In this document: positions 26,527-36,292 of the stretch, piece by piece
Layout: each line of letters begins with the position of its first letter
Position numbering within the stretch: position 1 is the first letter of the stretch
Source: Buttiauxella ferragutiae
GTDB taxonomy: Bacteria; Pseudomonadota; Gammaproteobacteria; Enterobacterales; Enterobacteriaceae
Length of the DNA stretch: 64,000 bases
Strand: one strand, 5' to 3'
Assembly (NCBI RefSeq): GCF_001654915.1
Contig: NZ_LXEQ01000016.1
Made by a program: the position numbers and the translations under genes
The notes under the pieces: model-generated
What the model was told of the DNA's origin: nothing
The model's database searches: none
Seen by the model: only the letters and a program-made list of their open reading frames with translations

Positions 26527-28722
26527 ATGCCTGTCGCCCACGTCGCTTTGCCGGTTCCCCTTGCCCGTACTTTTGACTACTTCGTTCCTGATGGAATGCA
26601 GGTGGAATCAGGCTGTCGCGTCATGGTGCCGTTTGGTAAACGCCAGGCTGTCGGGATTGTTGTCGCCGTTAGTGAACACAGCGAATTGCCGATTAATGAA
26701 CTAAAACCTGTTGCTGAAGTTCTGGATGGCGCTTCGTTGTTTCCTGTTTCACTGTGGCGCGTTCTGCTGTGGGCTGCTGAGTATTATCACCATCCGCTTG
26801 GCGATGTGCTTTTCCACGCGCTGCCCATTTTGCTGCGCCAGGGGAAACCCGCACACCACGCGCCGTTGTGGTACTGGTTTGCCACTGAAGAAGGTAAAGC
26901 CACCGATCTTAATAGCCTGAAACGTGCACCTAAGCAGCAACAGGCTTTGGCGGCAGTTCGACAAAATATCATCTGGCGGCATCAGGTGAGCGAGCTGGAA
27001 ATCAGCGAAACAGGGCTACAAGCGCTGCGCGCTAAAGGTTTATGCGACCTGAAAAGTGCCGCGCCTTCAACGCAAGACTGGCGCGATAGCTATTCCGTCG
27101 AAGGTGAACGTTTACGCCTGAACACCGAGCAAGCCACTGCAATCGGTGCGATTCACAGCTCAGCCGAAAGCTTTGCAGTCTGGCTTCTGGCGGGTATTAC
27201 CGGTTCAGGCAAAACGGAAGTGTATCTCAGCGTGCTCGAAAATGTGCTGGCACAAGGCAAGCAGGCGCTGGTTCTGGTGCCGGAAATTGGCTTAACGCCA
27301 CAAACTATTGCCCGTTTCCGTGAGCGTTTTAACGCACCGGTGGAAGTTCTGCACTCCGGGCTTAACGACAGCGAACGTCTTGCCGTGTGGCTAAAAGCGC
27401 GCAGTGGCGAGGCCGCGATTGTGATTGGCACACGCTCGTCGCTGTTTACGCCGTTTTGCCGGCTCGGCGTGATCGTGATTGATGAAGAACATGACAGCTC
27501 CTACAAACAGCAAGAAGGCTGGCGCTATCACGCACGCGATTTAGCGGTGTATCGCGCACATGCGGAGGATATTCCCATTATCCTTGGCTCCGCGACCCCC
27601 GCTCTGGAAACGTTGCACAACGTGCATTTGGGGAAATATCGGCAGTTGCGCCTGACAAAGCGCGCCGGTAATGCACGCCCGGCAACGCAACAAGTGGTGG
27701 ATTTAAAAGGACAACCGCTGAAATCCGGCCTGGCACCTGCGCTTATCAAGAAAATCGGCCAGCATTTGAAGGCTGATAACCAGGTGATTCTGTTCCTTAA
27801 CCGTCGTGGATTTGCACCCGCCCTGCTGTGCCATGAATGCGGCTGGATAGCGGAATGCCCACGTTGCGATCACTATTACACCTACCACCAGGGCCAGCGC
27901 CATTTGCGCTGCCACCATTGCGACAGCCAAAGACCGGTTCCTCAGCAATGCCCGAGTTGTGGTTCCACTAATCTGGTTCCGGTCGGCATGGGGACGGAGC
28001 AACTTGAGCACAGTCTTGCGCCGGAATTCCCGGGCGTGCCGATTTCGCGTATCGACCGCGATACCACCAGCCGTAAAGGGGCGCTTGAACAGCAACTGGC
28101 GGAAGTTCATCGTGGCGGCGCACGCATTTTAATTGGTACGCAAATGTTAGCGAAAGGGCATCACTTCCCGGACGTGACGTTGGTGGCTTTGCTGGATGTT
28201 GATGGCGCGCTGTTTTCCGCTGATTTCCGCGCAGCAGAACGCTTTGCCCAGCTCTATATTCAGGTTTCCGGGCGCGCTGGACGAGCAGGCAAACCAGGCG
28301 AAGTCCTGCTACAAACGCACCATCCAGAGCATCCCTTATTACAAACATTGCTCACCAAAGGTTATGACGATTTCGCCAGCCAGGCTTTGAAAGAGCGCCA
28401 GACGGTGTTCTTGCCACCGTTTACCAGCCACATCATGTTCCGTGCGGAAGACCAAAATAACCATCAGGCCCCCCTGTTTTTACAGCAGTTACGAAATCTG
28501 CTGGAATCCAGCCCGTTAAGGGATGACCAACTGTGGATAATGGGGCCAGTGCCTTGTTTACAGCCCAAACGCGGGGGCCGTTTCCGCTGGCAAATTCTGC
28601 TGCAACACCCTTCGCGCGCACGCCTGCAACGGCTGGTTAGCCATTCGCTGAAACTGGTTAATACGTTACCTGAATCACGCAAAGTGAAATGGATGCTGGA
28701 TGTTGACCCGATAGACGGGTAG
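26527..28722 (+). CDS. priA: primosomal replication-restart helicase PriA
   Basis: Superfamily 2 3'-5' DNA helicase that reloads the replisome at stalled or D-loop forks. It is 731 residues (E. coli 732). An N-terminal 3'-DNA-binding domain precedes Walker A LLAGITGSGKTEVYL (about 220) and the DEEH Walker B box. The zinc-binding cysteine cluster is HECGWIAECPRCDHYYTY and CHHCDSQRPVPQQCPSCG (about 435-480), followed by the SGRAGRAG helicase motif VI. It stands between rpmE and cytR, as in E. coli. Confidence 0.98.
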   Translation: MPVAHVALPVPLARTFDYFVPDGMQVESGCRVMVPFGKRQAVGIVVAVSEHSELPINELKPVAEVLDGASLFPVSLWRVLLWAAEYYHHPLGDVLFHALPILLRQGKPAHHAPLWYWFATEEGKATDLNSLKRAPKQQQALAAVRQNIIWRHQVSELEISETGLQALRAKGLCDLKSAAPSTQDWRDSYSVEGERLRLNTEQATAIGAIHSSAESFAVWLLAGITGSGKTEVYLSVLENVLAQGKQALVLVPEIGLTPQTIARFRERFNAPVEVLHSGLNDSERLAVWLKARSGEAAIVIGTRSSLFTPFCRLGVIVIDEEHDSSYKQQEGWRYHARDLAVYRAHAEDIPIILGSATPALETLHNVHLGKYRQLRLTKRAGNARPATQQVVDLKGQPLKSGLAPALIKKIGQHLKADNQVILFLNRRGFAPALLCHECGWIAECPRCDHYYTYHQGQRHLRCHHCDSQRPVPQQCPSCGSTNLVPVGMGTEQLEHSLAPEFPGVPISRIDRDTTSRKGALEQQLAEVHRGGARILIGTQMLAKGHHFPDVTLVALLDVDGALFSADFRAAERFAQLYIQVSGRAGRAGKPGEVLLQTHHPEHPLLQTLLTKGYDDFASQALKERQTVFLPPFTSHIMFRAEDQNNHQAPLFLQQLRNLLESSPLRDDQLWIMGPVPCLQPKRGGRFRWQILLQHPSRARLQRLVSHSLKLVNTLPESRKVKWMLDVDPIDG

Positions 28723-28887
28723 CACAAAGCGCTACGGATATGCGAAGCGGATCGAAAAATTCAACAACCATCACACTTTTAATGAAATAACTGTAACCAA
28801 CGGGTCTCAATTTCTGCTAAGAATGTGAGCATGGTCAGACACCAGGGACGTTGTCAGCACCTGTAAAGTGCACGCGAGGAGAAGAAG

Positions 28888-29922
28888 TTGAAGCCGAAGA
28901 ATCAGGTTGCCAATGCAACCATGAAAGATGTTGCAGTGCAGGCGAAAGTCTCAACTGCAACAGTGTCCAGGGCCTTAATGAACCCGGATAAAGTATCGCA
29001 AAGCACTCGTAATCGTGTGGAACAAGCGGCTATAGCCGTAGGTTACTTACCCCATTCATTGGGGCGAAATTTAAAGCGTAATGAATCACGCACCATTCTG
29101 GTTATTGTCCCGGATATCTGCGATCCCTTCTTTAGCGAAATCATTCGCGGTATTGAAGTGACGGCGGCGGAACAAGGCTATTTGGTGTTAATTGGTGATT
29201 GCGCTCATCAAAACCAGCAAGAAAAAACGTTCATCAATCTGATTATCACCAAGCAGATTGACGGGATGCTATTGCTCGGCTCGCGCCTTCCTTTTGATGC
29301 CAGCATCGAAGAGCAACGCAATTTACCGCCGATGGTGATGGCGAATGAATTTGCGCCTGAACTGGAACTGCCAACCGTTCATATTGATAACCTGACGGCC
29401 GCATTCAACGCCGTTTATTATCTGCAACAGCTTGGCCATCAAAAAATTGCCTGTATTGCTGGCCCTGAAGAGATGCCGCTTTGTCACTACCGCTTGCAAG
29501 GGTACGTGCAGGCATTGCGCCGCACGGGAACGGTGGTCGATCCACATTACATCGCACGTGGAGACTTCACCTACGAAGCCGGTGCGGCGGCGTTATCGAA
29601 ATTACTGGCACTACCAAATCCACCAACCGCTGTGTTCTGTCATAGCGACGTTATGGCGCTGGGCGCATTGTCTCAGGCCAAGCGCAGTGGCTTGCGCGTG
29701 CCAGAAGACTTATCAATCATGGGCTTTGATGACATCGCTCTGTCACAGTTCTGTGACCCACCTCTCACCACTGTGGCGCAACCCCGTTTCGATATTGGGC
29801 GAGAAGCTATGCTGTTGCTATTGGATCAGCTTCACGGGCAAGCCGTGAGTAGTGGTTCGCGTTTGCTGGATTGTGAGCTCATTGAACGAGGCACCACCAG
29901 CGCACCTGGCAGTAGAAAATGA
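28888..29922 (+). CDS. cytR: nucleoside-catabolism repressor CytR
   Basis: LacI-family repressor that acts with CRP on nucleoside transport and catabolism genes and is relieved by cytidine. The N-terminal helix-turn-helix is TMKDVAVQAKVSTATVSRALMNP (about 11-33), followed by a periplasmic-binding-like core. The product is 344 residues (E. coli 341). The start is a TTG at 28888, preceded by GAGGAGAAGAAG, so a strong Shine-Dalgarno offsets the weak codon. ftsN begins 89 bp downstream. Confidence 0.96.
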   Translation: MKPKNQVANATMKDVAVQAKVSTATVSRALMNPDKVSQSTRNRVEQAAIAVGYLPHSLGRNLKRNESRTILVIVPDICDPFFSEIIRGIEVTAAEQGYLVLIGDCAHQNQQEKTFINLIITKQIDGMLLLGSRLPFDASIEEQRNLPPMVMANEFAPELELPTVHIDNLTAAFNAVYYLQQLGHQKIACIAGPEEMPLCHYRLQGYVQALRRTGTVVDPHYIARGDFTYEAGAAALSKLLALPNPPTAVFCHSDVMALGALSQAKRSGLRVPEDLSIMGFDDIALSQFCDPPLTTVAQPRFDIGREAMLLLLDQLHGQAVSSGSRLLDCELIERGTTSAPGSRK

Positions 29923-30011
29923 ACCGCTTTAGGACACTGGATTCTGGTCAAAGGGATGTCCATTAAGTAACATGGCGGGCTGATAAACGTAAAAAATATA
30001 GCGAATCGATA

Positions 30012-31004
30012 GTGGCACAACGAGATTATGTACGCCGCGGGCAATCGGCAGGTACGCGGCGTAAGAAAAGTAGCACCCGCAGCAAGCAACGCAGCCTACC
30101 GTCTGTCTCGCCGACAATGGTCGCCATTGCGGCCGCCGTTCTGGTGACCTTTATTGGTGCCCTGTACTTCATTACTCATCATAAGAAAGATGAAAGCGAA
30201 ACCCTGCCTGGACACAAAGTCACAGGTAACGGCCTGCCACCTAAACCGGAAGAGCGCTGGCGTTACATCAAAGAACTGGAAAATCGCCAGACCGGTGTGC
30301 GTAGCCCTACTGAGCCGACTGCCGGTGGCGAAGTGCAGAATAAAGATCAGCTCACCAGCGAGCAGCGCCAGTTGTTGGAGCAAATGCAGGCGGATATGCG
30401 CCAGCAGCCGACTCAGTTGAATGAAGTGCCATGGAATGAGCAGACGCCAGAACAGCGCCAGCACACACTCCAACGCCAGAAAGCTATTCAACAGCAACAA
30501 CAGGTACAGGTACAACAGCAACAGTTCACCGCTCAACAAGTTGCACCGCAACCAAGAGCTGTGCAGCCGCAGCCGGTAACGCAGCAGCCACGTCCAGTGC
30601 AGCAGCAACCGCGAACGACGACGTCAACGCAGCAGCCGTATCAAGATTTGTTGCAAACCCCGCCGCATACCCAGCAGCGTGCAGCGACAACAACGACACA
30701 ACCCAAAGCGGCTCAACCGGCAGCACCGATCGAAGCGGTCAAACCCGCTCCGGCACCACAGGAAAAGCCGAAAGACGAAAAACGCTGGATGGTACAGTGT
30801 GGTTCCTTTAAAGGCAGTGAGCAGGCGGAAACCGTCCGTGCGCAGTTGGCTTTCGAAGGTTTTGATTCGCGCATTACCACCAACAATGGCTGGAATCGTG
30901 TGGTGATTGGGCCAATCAAAGGTAAAGAGAATGCCGATGGTACGATCAACCGTCTGAAGATGGCGGGTCACTCTAACTGTATTCGTCTTGGCTCCGGGGG
31001 TTGA
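30012..31004 (+). CDS. ftsN: cell division protein FtsN
   Basis: Late divisome protein that activates septal peptidoglycan synthesis. It has a basic cytoplasmic tail (about 1-33), one transmembrane helix (VAIAAAVLVTFIGALYFI, about 37-55), a long Gln/Pro-rich periplasmic linker with poly-Q runs near residues 155-215, and a C-terminal SPOR domain starting at RWMVQCGSF. The SPOR cysteines are in VQCGSF and SNCIRL. It is 330 residues against about 319 in E. coli, with the difference in the linker. The start is the GTG at 30012, as in E. coli. The stop codon overlaps the hslVU heat-shock promoter. Confidence 0.96.
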   Translation: MAQRDYVRRGQSAGTRRKKSSTRSKQRSLPSVSPTMVAIAAAVLVTFIGALYFITHHKKDESETLPGHKVTGNGLPPKPEERWRYIKELENRQTGVRSPTEPTAGGEVQNKDQLTSEQRQLLEQMQADMRQQPTQLNEVPWNEQTPEQRQHTLQRQKAIQQQQQVQVQQQQFTAQQVAPQPRAVQPQPVTQQPRPVQQQPRTTTSTQQPYQDLLQTPPHTQQRAATTTTQPKAAQPAAPIEAVKPAPAPQEKPKDEKRWMVQCGSFKGSEQAETVRAQLAFEGFDSRITTNNGWNRVVIGPIKGKENADGTINRLKMAGHSNCIRLGSGG

Positions 31005-31027
31005 AACCCCCAAAATCCCCCCCATCT
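31000..31027 (+). promoter_or_regulatory. sigma-32 heat-shock promoter of hslVU
   Basis: TTGAAA at 31001-31006 and CCCCATCT at 31020-31027 are separated by 13 bp. They match the RpoH consensus CTTGAAA-N(11-16)-CCCCATNT at nearly every position. The -35 overlaps the ftsN stop codon. Transcription should start near 31035, about 185 nt before hslV. Confidence 0.88.
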
Positions 31028-31070
31028 ATAATTGCATTCAGCCCCGAACATATTTTGGGGATCATATTTC

Positions 31071-31193
<123 letters not shown>

Positions 31194-31219
31194 CAGCTGA
31201 TGCAATAAGGGGTCTGCTC

Positions 31220-31750
31220 GTGACAACAATAGTAAGTGTGCGCCGTAACGGCCATGTCGTAATCGGTGGTGATGGTCAGGCCACGCTCGGCAACACCGTA
31301 ATGAAAGGCAACGTTAAAAAAGTGCGTCGTTTGTATAACGACAAAGTGATTGCCGGTTTTGCTGGCGGCACGGCGGATGCCTTCACCCTATTCGAACTGT
31401 TTGAGCGCAAGCTAGAAATGCACCAGGGCCACCTGGTGAAAGCGGCGGTTGAACTGGCAAAAGACTGGCGTACCGACCGTATGCTGCGCAAGCTCGAAGC
31501 GCTATTGGCTGTCGCCGATGAAAATGCCTCGCTGATCATTACCGGTAATGGTGATGTTATCCAGCCAGAAGATGATCTGATTGCGATTGGTTCAGGTGGC
31601 CCTTATGCACAGGCCGCAGCGCGTGCACTGCTTGATAACACCGAACTGGGTGCTCGTGACATCGTAGAGAAATCGCTGGGGATCGCCGGTGATATCTGCA
31701 TCTACACCAACCATTTCCATACTATTGAAGAATTAGCGTCTAAGGCGTAA
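31220..31750 (+). CDS. hslV: ATP-dependent protease peptidase subunit HslV (ClpQ)
   Basis: Proteasome-beta-like threonine peptidase that forms the double-hexamer core of HslUV. The GTG at 31220 gives 176 residues, with the N-terminal nucleophile Thr2 directly after the start (TTIVSVRRNG), as the enzyme requires. A longer frame starting at 31184 would bury Thr2 and begins inside the ERIC repeat, so it is rejected. AAGGGG precedes the GTG. GDGQATLGNTVMKGN and the IGSGGPYAQAAARAL segment are typical. hslU follows after 9 bp. Confidence 0.98.
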   Translation: MTTIVSVRRNGHVVIGGDGQATLGNTVMKGNVKKVRRLYNDKVIAGFAGGTADAFTLFELFERKLEMHQGHLVKAAVELAKDWRTDRMLRKLEALLAVADENASLIITGNGDVIQPEDDLIAIGSGGPYAQAAARALLDNTELGARDIVEKSLGIAGDICIYTNHFHTIEELASKA

Positions 31751-31759
31751 GGAATCCCC

Positions 31760-33094
31760 ATGTCTGAAATGACCCCACGCGAAATTGTCAGCGAACTGAA
31801 CAAACACATCATTGGCCAGGACAATGCCAAGCGTTCCGTGGCGATTGCGCTGCGCAACCGCTGGCGCCGTATGCAGCTTGATGAAGAGCTGCGCCATGAA
31901 GTTACGCCAAAAAACATTCTGATGATCGGCCCAACCGGTGTCGGTAAAACCGAAATTGCTCGTCGTCTGGCGAAACTCGCCAACGCGCCGTTCATCAAAG
32001 TTGAAGCCACCAAATTCACCGAAGTTGGTTATGTTGGTAAAGAAGTGGATTCTATCATCCGCGATCTAACTGATTCTGCGATGAAAATGGTGCGTTTGCA
32101 GTCCATTGAAAAGAACCGATTCCGCGCCGAAGAAATGGCCGAAGAGCGCATCCTTGATGTTCTGCTGCCACCAGCTAAAAACAACTGGGGCCAGGCTGAA
32201 GCGCCACAAGAACCTTCTGCGGCTCGCCAGTCTTTCCGTAAGAAATTGCGTGAAGGCCAGTTAGACGATAAAGAAATTGAAATCGATCTGGCTGCAGCAC
32301 CGATGGGTGTTGAGATCATGGCTCCTCCTGGCATGGAAGAAATGACCAACCAGTTGCAGTCTATGTTCCAAAACTTGGGTGGCCAGAAGCAAAAGCCACG
32401 CAAGTTGAAAATCAAAGACGCGATGAAACTTCTGATTGAAGAAGAAGCTGCGAAGCTTGTGAATCCAGAAGAGCTGAAGCAAGACGCGATTGATGCGGTT
32501 GAGCAACACGGCATCGTGTTTATCGATGAGATCGACAAAATCTGTAAGCGCGGTGGCAACAGCTCCGGCCCGGATGTTTCTCGTGAAGGCGTTCAGCGTG
32601 ACTTGCTGCCACTGGTTGAAGGCTGCACCGTTTCTACTAAACACGGTATGGTCAAAACTGACCACATTCTGTTTATTGCATCTGGTGCATTCCAGGTGGC
32701 AAGCCCGTCAGACCTGATCCCTGAATTGCAGGGGCGTCTGCCAATTCGTGTGGAATTGCAGGCACTGACGGTTGAAGATTTCGAACGCATTCTGACCGAG
32801 CCTAACGCGTCTATCACTGTGCAATACAAAGCGCTGATGGGCACTGAAGGCGTGACTATCGACTTTACCGCAGATGGTATTCGCCGTATTGCTGAGGCCG
32901 CATGGCAGGTGAACGAATCCACCGAAAACATCGGTGCACGTCGTCTGCACACGGTGCTGGAGCGCCTGGTTGAAGACATCTCTTATGATGCCAGCGATCT
33001 GAGCGGCCAATCCATTCTGATCGATGCCGAATATGTTAGTAAACATCTGGATGAGTTGGTAGCAGATGAAGACTTGAGCCGTTTTATCCTATAA
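31760..33094 (+). CDS. hslU: ATPase subunit of HslUV protease, HslU (ClpY)
   Basis: AAA+ unfoldase that feeds substrates into HslV. It is 444 residues (E. coli 443). Walker A is MIGPTGVGKTEIARRLA (about 57-73), and Walker B is VFIDEIDKICKR (about 255). The I-domain lies between about 110 and 240, and the C-terminal tail LSRFIL inserts into HslV. It is the second gene of the heat-shock operon and ends at a strong terminator. Confidence 0.98.
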   Translation: MSEMTPREIVSELNKHIIGQDNAKRSVAIALRNRWRRMQLDEELRHEVTPKNILMIGPTGVGKTEIARRLAKLANAPFIKVEATKFTEVGYVGKEVDSIIRDLTDSAMKMVRLQSIEKNRFRAEEMAEERILDVLLPPAKNNWGQAEAPQEPSAARQSFRKKLREGQLDDKEIEIDLAAAPMGVEIMAPPGMEEMTNQLQSMFQNLGGQKQKPRKLKIKDAMKLLIEEEAAKLVNPEELKQDAIDAVEQHGIVFIDEIDKICKRGGNSSGPDVSREGVQRDLLPLVEGCTVSTKHGMVKTDHILFIASGAFQVASPSDLIPELQGRLPIRVELQALTVEDFERILTEPNASITVQYKALMGTEGVTIDFTADGIRRIAEAAWQVNESTENIGARRLHTVLERLVEDISYDASDLSGQSILIDAEYVSKHLDELVADEDLSRFIL

Positions 33095-33121
33095 TCGCGC
33101 TCAACGTATTTTCTTCATTAC

Positions 33122-33152
33122 AAATGGAGGGCTTATGCCCTCCATTTTTTAT
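33122..33152 (+). terminator. hslVU terminator
   Basis: Stem AATGGAGGGC-TTAT-GCCCTCCATT followed by TTTT. Confidence 0.92.
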
Positions 33153-33169
33153 ATCTAACAGAGAGAACT

Positions 33170-34099
33170 ATGAGCGAATCGCACTCTGTAAGCACCACTC
33201 AGGCCTGGCTTGAAAGCTTGCGCCCCCGCACTTTACCGCTGGCTTTTGCCTCTATCGTTTGTGGTTCTGCGTTGGCTTTTTGGCAAGGCGTGTTTAATCC
33301 GGCTATTGCGTTACTGGCGTTGCTGACTGCGGGGCTACTGCAAATCCTCTCGAATCTGGCTAATGACTACGGCGATGCGGTAAAAGGCAGCGATAAAGAA
33401 GACCGAATAGGGCCATTGCGCGGAATGCAGAAAGGTGTGATTACCCAGGCGCAAATGAAAAAAGCGCTGATCATTAGCGTGGTATTAATTTGCTTGTCTG
33501 GCATGGCATTGGTCGCTGTCGCCTGCCACACACTGGCCGATTTCCTCGGTTTCATGGCGCTGGGTTTGCTGGCAATCATCGCCGCAATTACCTACACCGT
33601 AGGTACACGTCCATATGGATACATGGGGCTTGGCGATATTTCAGTGCTGGTCTTTTTTGGCTGGCTGAGTGTCGCGGGAACCTGGTACTTGCAGGCGCAT
33701 ACTCTGGCACCTTTGGTCTTTTTACCCGCCACGGCGTGCGGATTGCTCGCAACAGCGGTGCTCAACATCAACAATTTACGCGATATCGACAGCGACCGGG
33801 AAAACGGTAAAAACACGCTGGCGGTGCGATTAGGCCCGGTGCTGGCACGTCGTTATCATGCCTGCCTGTTGATTGGGGCGCTGGTGTGCCTCGCAGTATT
33901 CAATCTTGTCTGGCTGCAAAATTTGTGGGGATGGTTGTTTGTCCTGGCCGCGCCGTTGCTCATTAAACAGGCGCTTTATGTGTTAAATGAAATGGAACCT
34001 GTCGCCATGCGCCCGATGCTTGTACGCACGGTGAAAGCCGCATTGCTCACTAACTTGTTGTTTGCGGTAGGAGTTGTGCTCAGCACGGTTTCGTTTTAG
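33170..34099 (+). CDS. menA: 1,4-dihydroxy-2-naphthoate octaprenyltransferase MenA
   Basis: Integral membrane UbiA-family prenyltransferase that makes demethylmenaquinone. It is 309 residues (E. coli 308), with about eight to nine hydrophobic helices. The first Asp-rich motif is NLANDYGDAVKGSDKED (about 63-79), which binds prenyl diphosphate through Mg2+. The second is NNLRDIDSDRENGK (about 203-216). A GAGAG ribosome-binding stretch precedes the ATG. It lies between hslU and rraA, as in E. coli. Confidence 0.97.
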   Translation: MSESHSVSTTQAWLESLRPRTLPLAFASIVCGSALAFWQGVFNPAIALLALLTAGLLQILSNLANDYGDAVKGSDKEDRIGPLRGMQKGVITQAQMKKALIISVVLICLSGMALVAVACHTLADFLGFMALGLLAIIAAITYTVGTRPYGYMGLGDISVLVFFGWLSVAGTWYLQAHTLAPLVFLPATACGLLATAVLNINNLRDIDSDRENGKNTLAVRLGPVLARRYHACLLIGALVCLAVFNLVWLQNLWGWLFVLAAPLLIKQALYVLNEMEPVAMRPMLVRTVKAALLTNLLFAVGVVLSTVSF

Positions 34100-34191
34100 C
34101 TGACAAATATCAATTAACAATTGATGATTTTGCCAACAGTTAATATTAAGCGATATACTGACAACTCGTGCAGCAACAGAATCTTAATCCT

Positions 34192-34677
34192 ATGAAATAT
34201 GATACTTCCGAGCTTTGCGACATCTATCAGGAAGATGTCAACGTCGTTGAACCGCTGTTTTCCAATTTCGGTGGGCGGTCGTCCTTTGGCGGGCAAATCA
34301 TCACGGTGAAATGTTTCGAGGACAACGGATTGTTGTATGATCTGCTCGAACAAAATGGCCGTGGACGTGTTTTGGTGATCGATGGCGGCGGCTCAGTTCG
34401 CCGCGCGTTGATTGACGCAGAACTTGCCCGTCTGGCGGCTCAAAATGAGTGGGAAGGCATTGTGGTATACGGTGCCGTGCGTCAGGTTGATGACCTGGAG
34501 GAACTGGATATTGGTATTCAGGCAATTGCCGCCATTCCTGTTGGCTCTGCTGGTGTTGGCGTTGGCGAAAGTGACGTGCGCGTTAACTTTGGCGGCGTGA
34601 CATTCTTCTCCGGCGACCATCTGTATGCGGATAACACCGGCATTATCCTTTCCGAAGATCCCCTCGATATTGAGTAA
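34192..34677 (+). CDS. rraA: ribonuclease E activity regulator RraA
   Basis: Trimeric protein that binds RNase E and inhibits its endonuclease activity, shifting global mRNA turnover. The ATG at 34192 (MKYDTSELCDIYQ) gives 161 residues, equal to E. coli. An eight-codon upstream extension is not supported. GGGSVRRALID and GAVRQVDDLEELDIGIQA are conserved. The fold resembles the aldolase-like RraA/DlpA family, but the protein is regarded as regulatory rather than catalytic. It ends at a bidirectional terminator facing zapB. Confidence 0.97.
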   Translation: MKYDTSELCDIYQEDVNVVEPLFSNFGGRSSFGGQIITVKCFEDNGLLYDLLEQNGRGRVLVIDGGGSVRRALIDAELARLAAQNEWEGIVVYGAVRQVDDLEELDIGIQAIAAIPVGSAGVGVGESDVRVNFGGVTFFSGDHLYADNTGIILSEDPLDIE

Positions 34678-34690
34678 CAAAATCGAATAA

Positions 34691-34722
34691 CAAAACGGGC
34701 ACCCTGGGGCGCCCGTTTTTAT
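34691..34722. terminator. bidirectional terminator between rraA and zapB
   Basis: Stem AACGGGCACCC / GGCGCCCGTT with T-rich and A-rich flanks between convergent genes. Confidence 0.88.
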
Positions 34723-34735
34723 TGAAGCTGTGGTC

Positions 34736-34975
34736 TTACACTTCTTCCATTTTACCCAGCAGGGCGTGCAGACGATCCTGCCACACGTGCTGTTGTTCTT
34801 TCAGAGAATTGTTTTCGCGTACTAATTCTTCATGATTGCTCTGAGACTGCTGAACTTGCTGAGACAGGTTGGTGTTGCTCTCTTTCAGTTCTTCAATTTC
34901 CATCTGCAGCAGGGTAATGGTATCAATCGCCTGCTGTACTTTTGCTTCCAGTTTCTCAAACACTTCAAATGACAT
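34736..34975 (-). CDS. zapB: cell division factor ZapB
   Basis: Small coiled-coil protein that cross-links FtsZ/ZapA with the nucleoid factor MatP. The 79-residue product from the ATG at 34975 (MSFEVFEKLEAK) is a single heptad-rich helix with leucine/isoleucine repeats throughout, and ends in LLGKMEEV. The frame runs open far upstream, but AGGAGAGG lies just before this ATG and the length matches E. coli. It is divergent from glpFKX. Confidence 0.96.
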   Translation of the reverse strand: MSFEVFEKLEAKVQQAIDTITLLQMEIEELKESNTNLSQQVQQSQSNHEELVRENNSLKEQQHVWQDRLHALLGKMEEV

Positions 34976-35419
34976 TTCGAACCTCTCCTGAATTGCAAGG
35001 CGTTGATGGATGTCTAAATCCCCGTCCCGGATATTCCCCGAAGACACCTTATGAATATATGCGCACCACGCAGCGTGTCTCGATTGTAAGTAGCGTGAGT
35101 AGCCGTGTCCAGCGAGTTGAAGCGCTCTTTGCGTAACATAACGTTTTTCGGCATATACCGAATGGCGGCATGTCTTAAAATCACTATTTGTTAACGCATT
35201 AATTGCGGTTATGAATGTCGAAGTTATCTTCTCTGGGTGATAATGCGCACAAATTGGCGCGAAATCGCTCATTTTTATGACGAGACACGCAAATTTAAAG
35301 TTCGATATTTCTCGTTTATGTTCGTTAACGATAAATTAACACAACGCCTACATGGCACCTGCGCGGCAGGGAATGCCCGAACAAACAATAAACATTAATT
35401 TTGCCTTCAGGACCCTATT
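34976..35419. other. zapB-glpF divergent intergenic region (444 bp)
   Basis: No gene is supported here. The zapB-proximal half is moderately GC-rich and contains no feature I recognise. The glpF-proximal half (after about 35200) is AT-rich and holds the GlpR operator region, and presumably CRP sites that I could not place confidently. A short palindrome, TTCGG-CATATA-CCGAA, lies near 35147-35162. Confidence 0.6.
35300..35336 (+). promoter_or_regulatory. GlpR operators upstream of glpF
   Basis: TATGTTCGTTAACGATAAAT at 35317-35336 matches the GlpR consensus WATGTTCGWTAWCGAACATW at about 18 of 20 positions. A second GTTCGATATT half-site lies just upstream at about 35300. The position fits repression of glpFKX by GlpR in the absence of glycerol-3-phosphate. 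Confidence 0.75.
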
Positions 35420-36271
35420 ATGAGTCAGACAGCTCCATCAACCTTGAAAGGTCAGTGCATCGCCGAGTTTATGGGTACCGCGTTGTTGATTTTCTTTGGT
35501 GTAGGATGTGTAGCCGCCTTAAAAGTGGCGGGCGCAAGCTTCGGGCAGTGGGAAATTAGCGTCATCTGGGGGTTAGGGGTGGCGATGGCTATCTACCTGA
35601 CCGCAGGGGTTTCCGGCGCGCATCTCAATCCTGCGGTGACCATCGCATTATGGCTTTTCGCCTGTTTTGAAAAACGCAAAGTGGTGCCATTTATTGTGTC
35701 GCAGGTTGCAGGTGCGTTCTGTGCCGCAGCTTTGGTGTATGGCCTGTATTACAATTTATTCCTCGATTACGAGCAGACGCATCACATGGTGCGCGGCAGC
35801 GTAGAAAGCCTGGATTTGGCGGGGATCTTCTCAACCTATCCAAACCCACACATTAATCTGGTACAGGCCTTTGCCGTAGAGATGGTGATTACCGCCATTT
35901 TGATGGGCGTTATCCTGGCGCTGACGGACGATGGCAACGGTGTCCCTCGTGGCCCGTTAGCCCCGCTGCTGATTGGCTTGTTGATTGCGGTTATCGGCGC
36001 ATCAATGGGACCATTGACCGGTTTTGCCATGAACCCAGCGCGTGACTTTGGCCCGAAACTTTTCGCCTGGTTAGCAGGCTGGGGTGACGTCGCCTTTACC
36101 GGTGGCCGTGATATTCCTTACTTCCTGGTACCGGTGTTTGGCCCGATTGTAGGCGCGGCGTTAGGTGCCTTTGGTTACCGTAAGCTGATTGGTCGCCATT
36201 TACCTTGTGATGTTTGCGTGGCAGAGGAAGAAAAATCCAGCGCCGCCAAACAACAAAATGCTTCTTTGTAA
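35420..36271 (+). CDS. glpF: glycerol facilitator GlpF
   Basis: Aquaglyceroporin that lets glycerol diffuse across the inner membrane. It is 283 residues, with six full transmembrane helices. The two half-helix NPA boxes are visible in GAHLNPAVTIALW (about 68) and GFAMNPARDFGPK (about 203), the latter carrying the selectivity Arg. The first gene of the glpFKX operon, it lies 21 bp before glpK, with GlpR operators upstream. Confidence 0.98.
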   Translation: MSQTAPSTLKGQCIAEFMGTALLIFFGVGCVAALKVAGASFGQWEISVIWGLGVAMAIYLTAGVSGAHLNPAVTIALWLFACFEKRKVVPFIVSQVAGAFCAAALVYGLYYNLFLDYEQTHHMVRGSVESLDLAGIFSTYPNPHINLVQAFAVEMVITAILMGVILALTDDGNGVPRGPLAPLLIGLLIAVIGASMGPLTGFAMNPARDFGPKLFAWLAGWGDVAFTGGRDIPYFLVPVFGPIVGAALGAFGYRKLIGRHLPCDVCVAEEEKSSAAKQQNASL

Positions 36272-36292
36272 GACTGACTTCAGGACAAAATT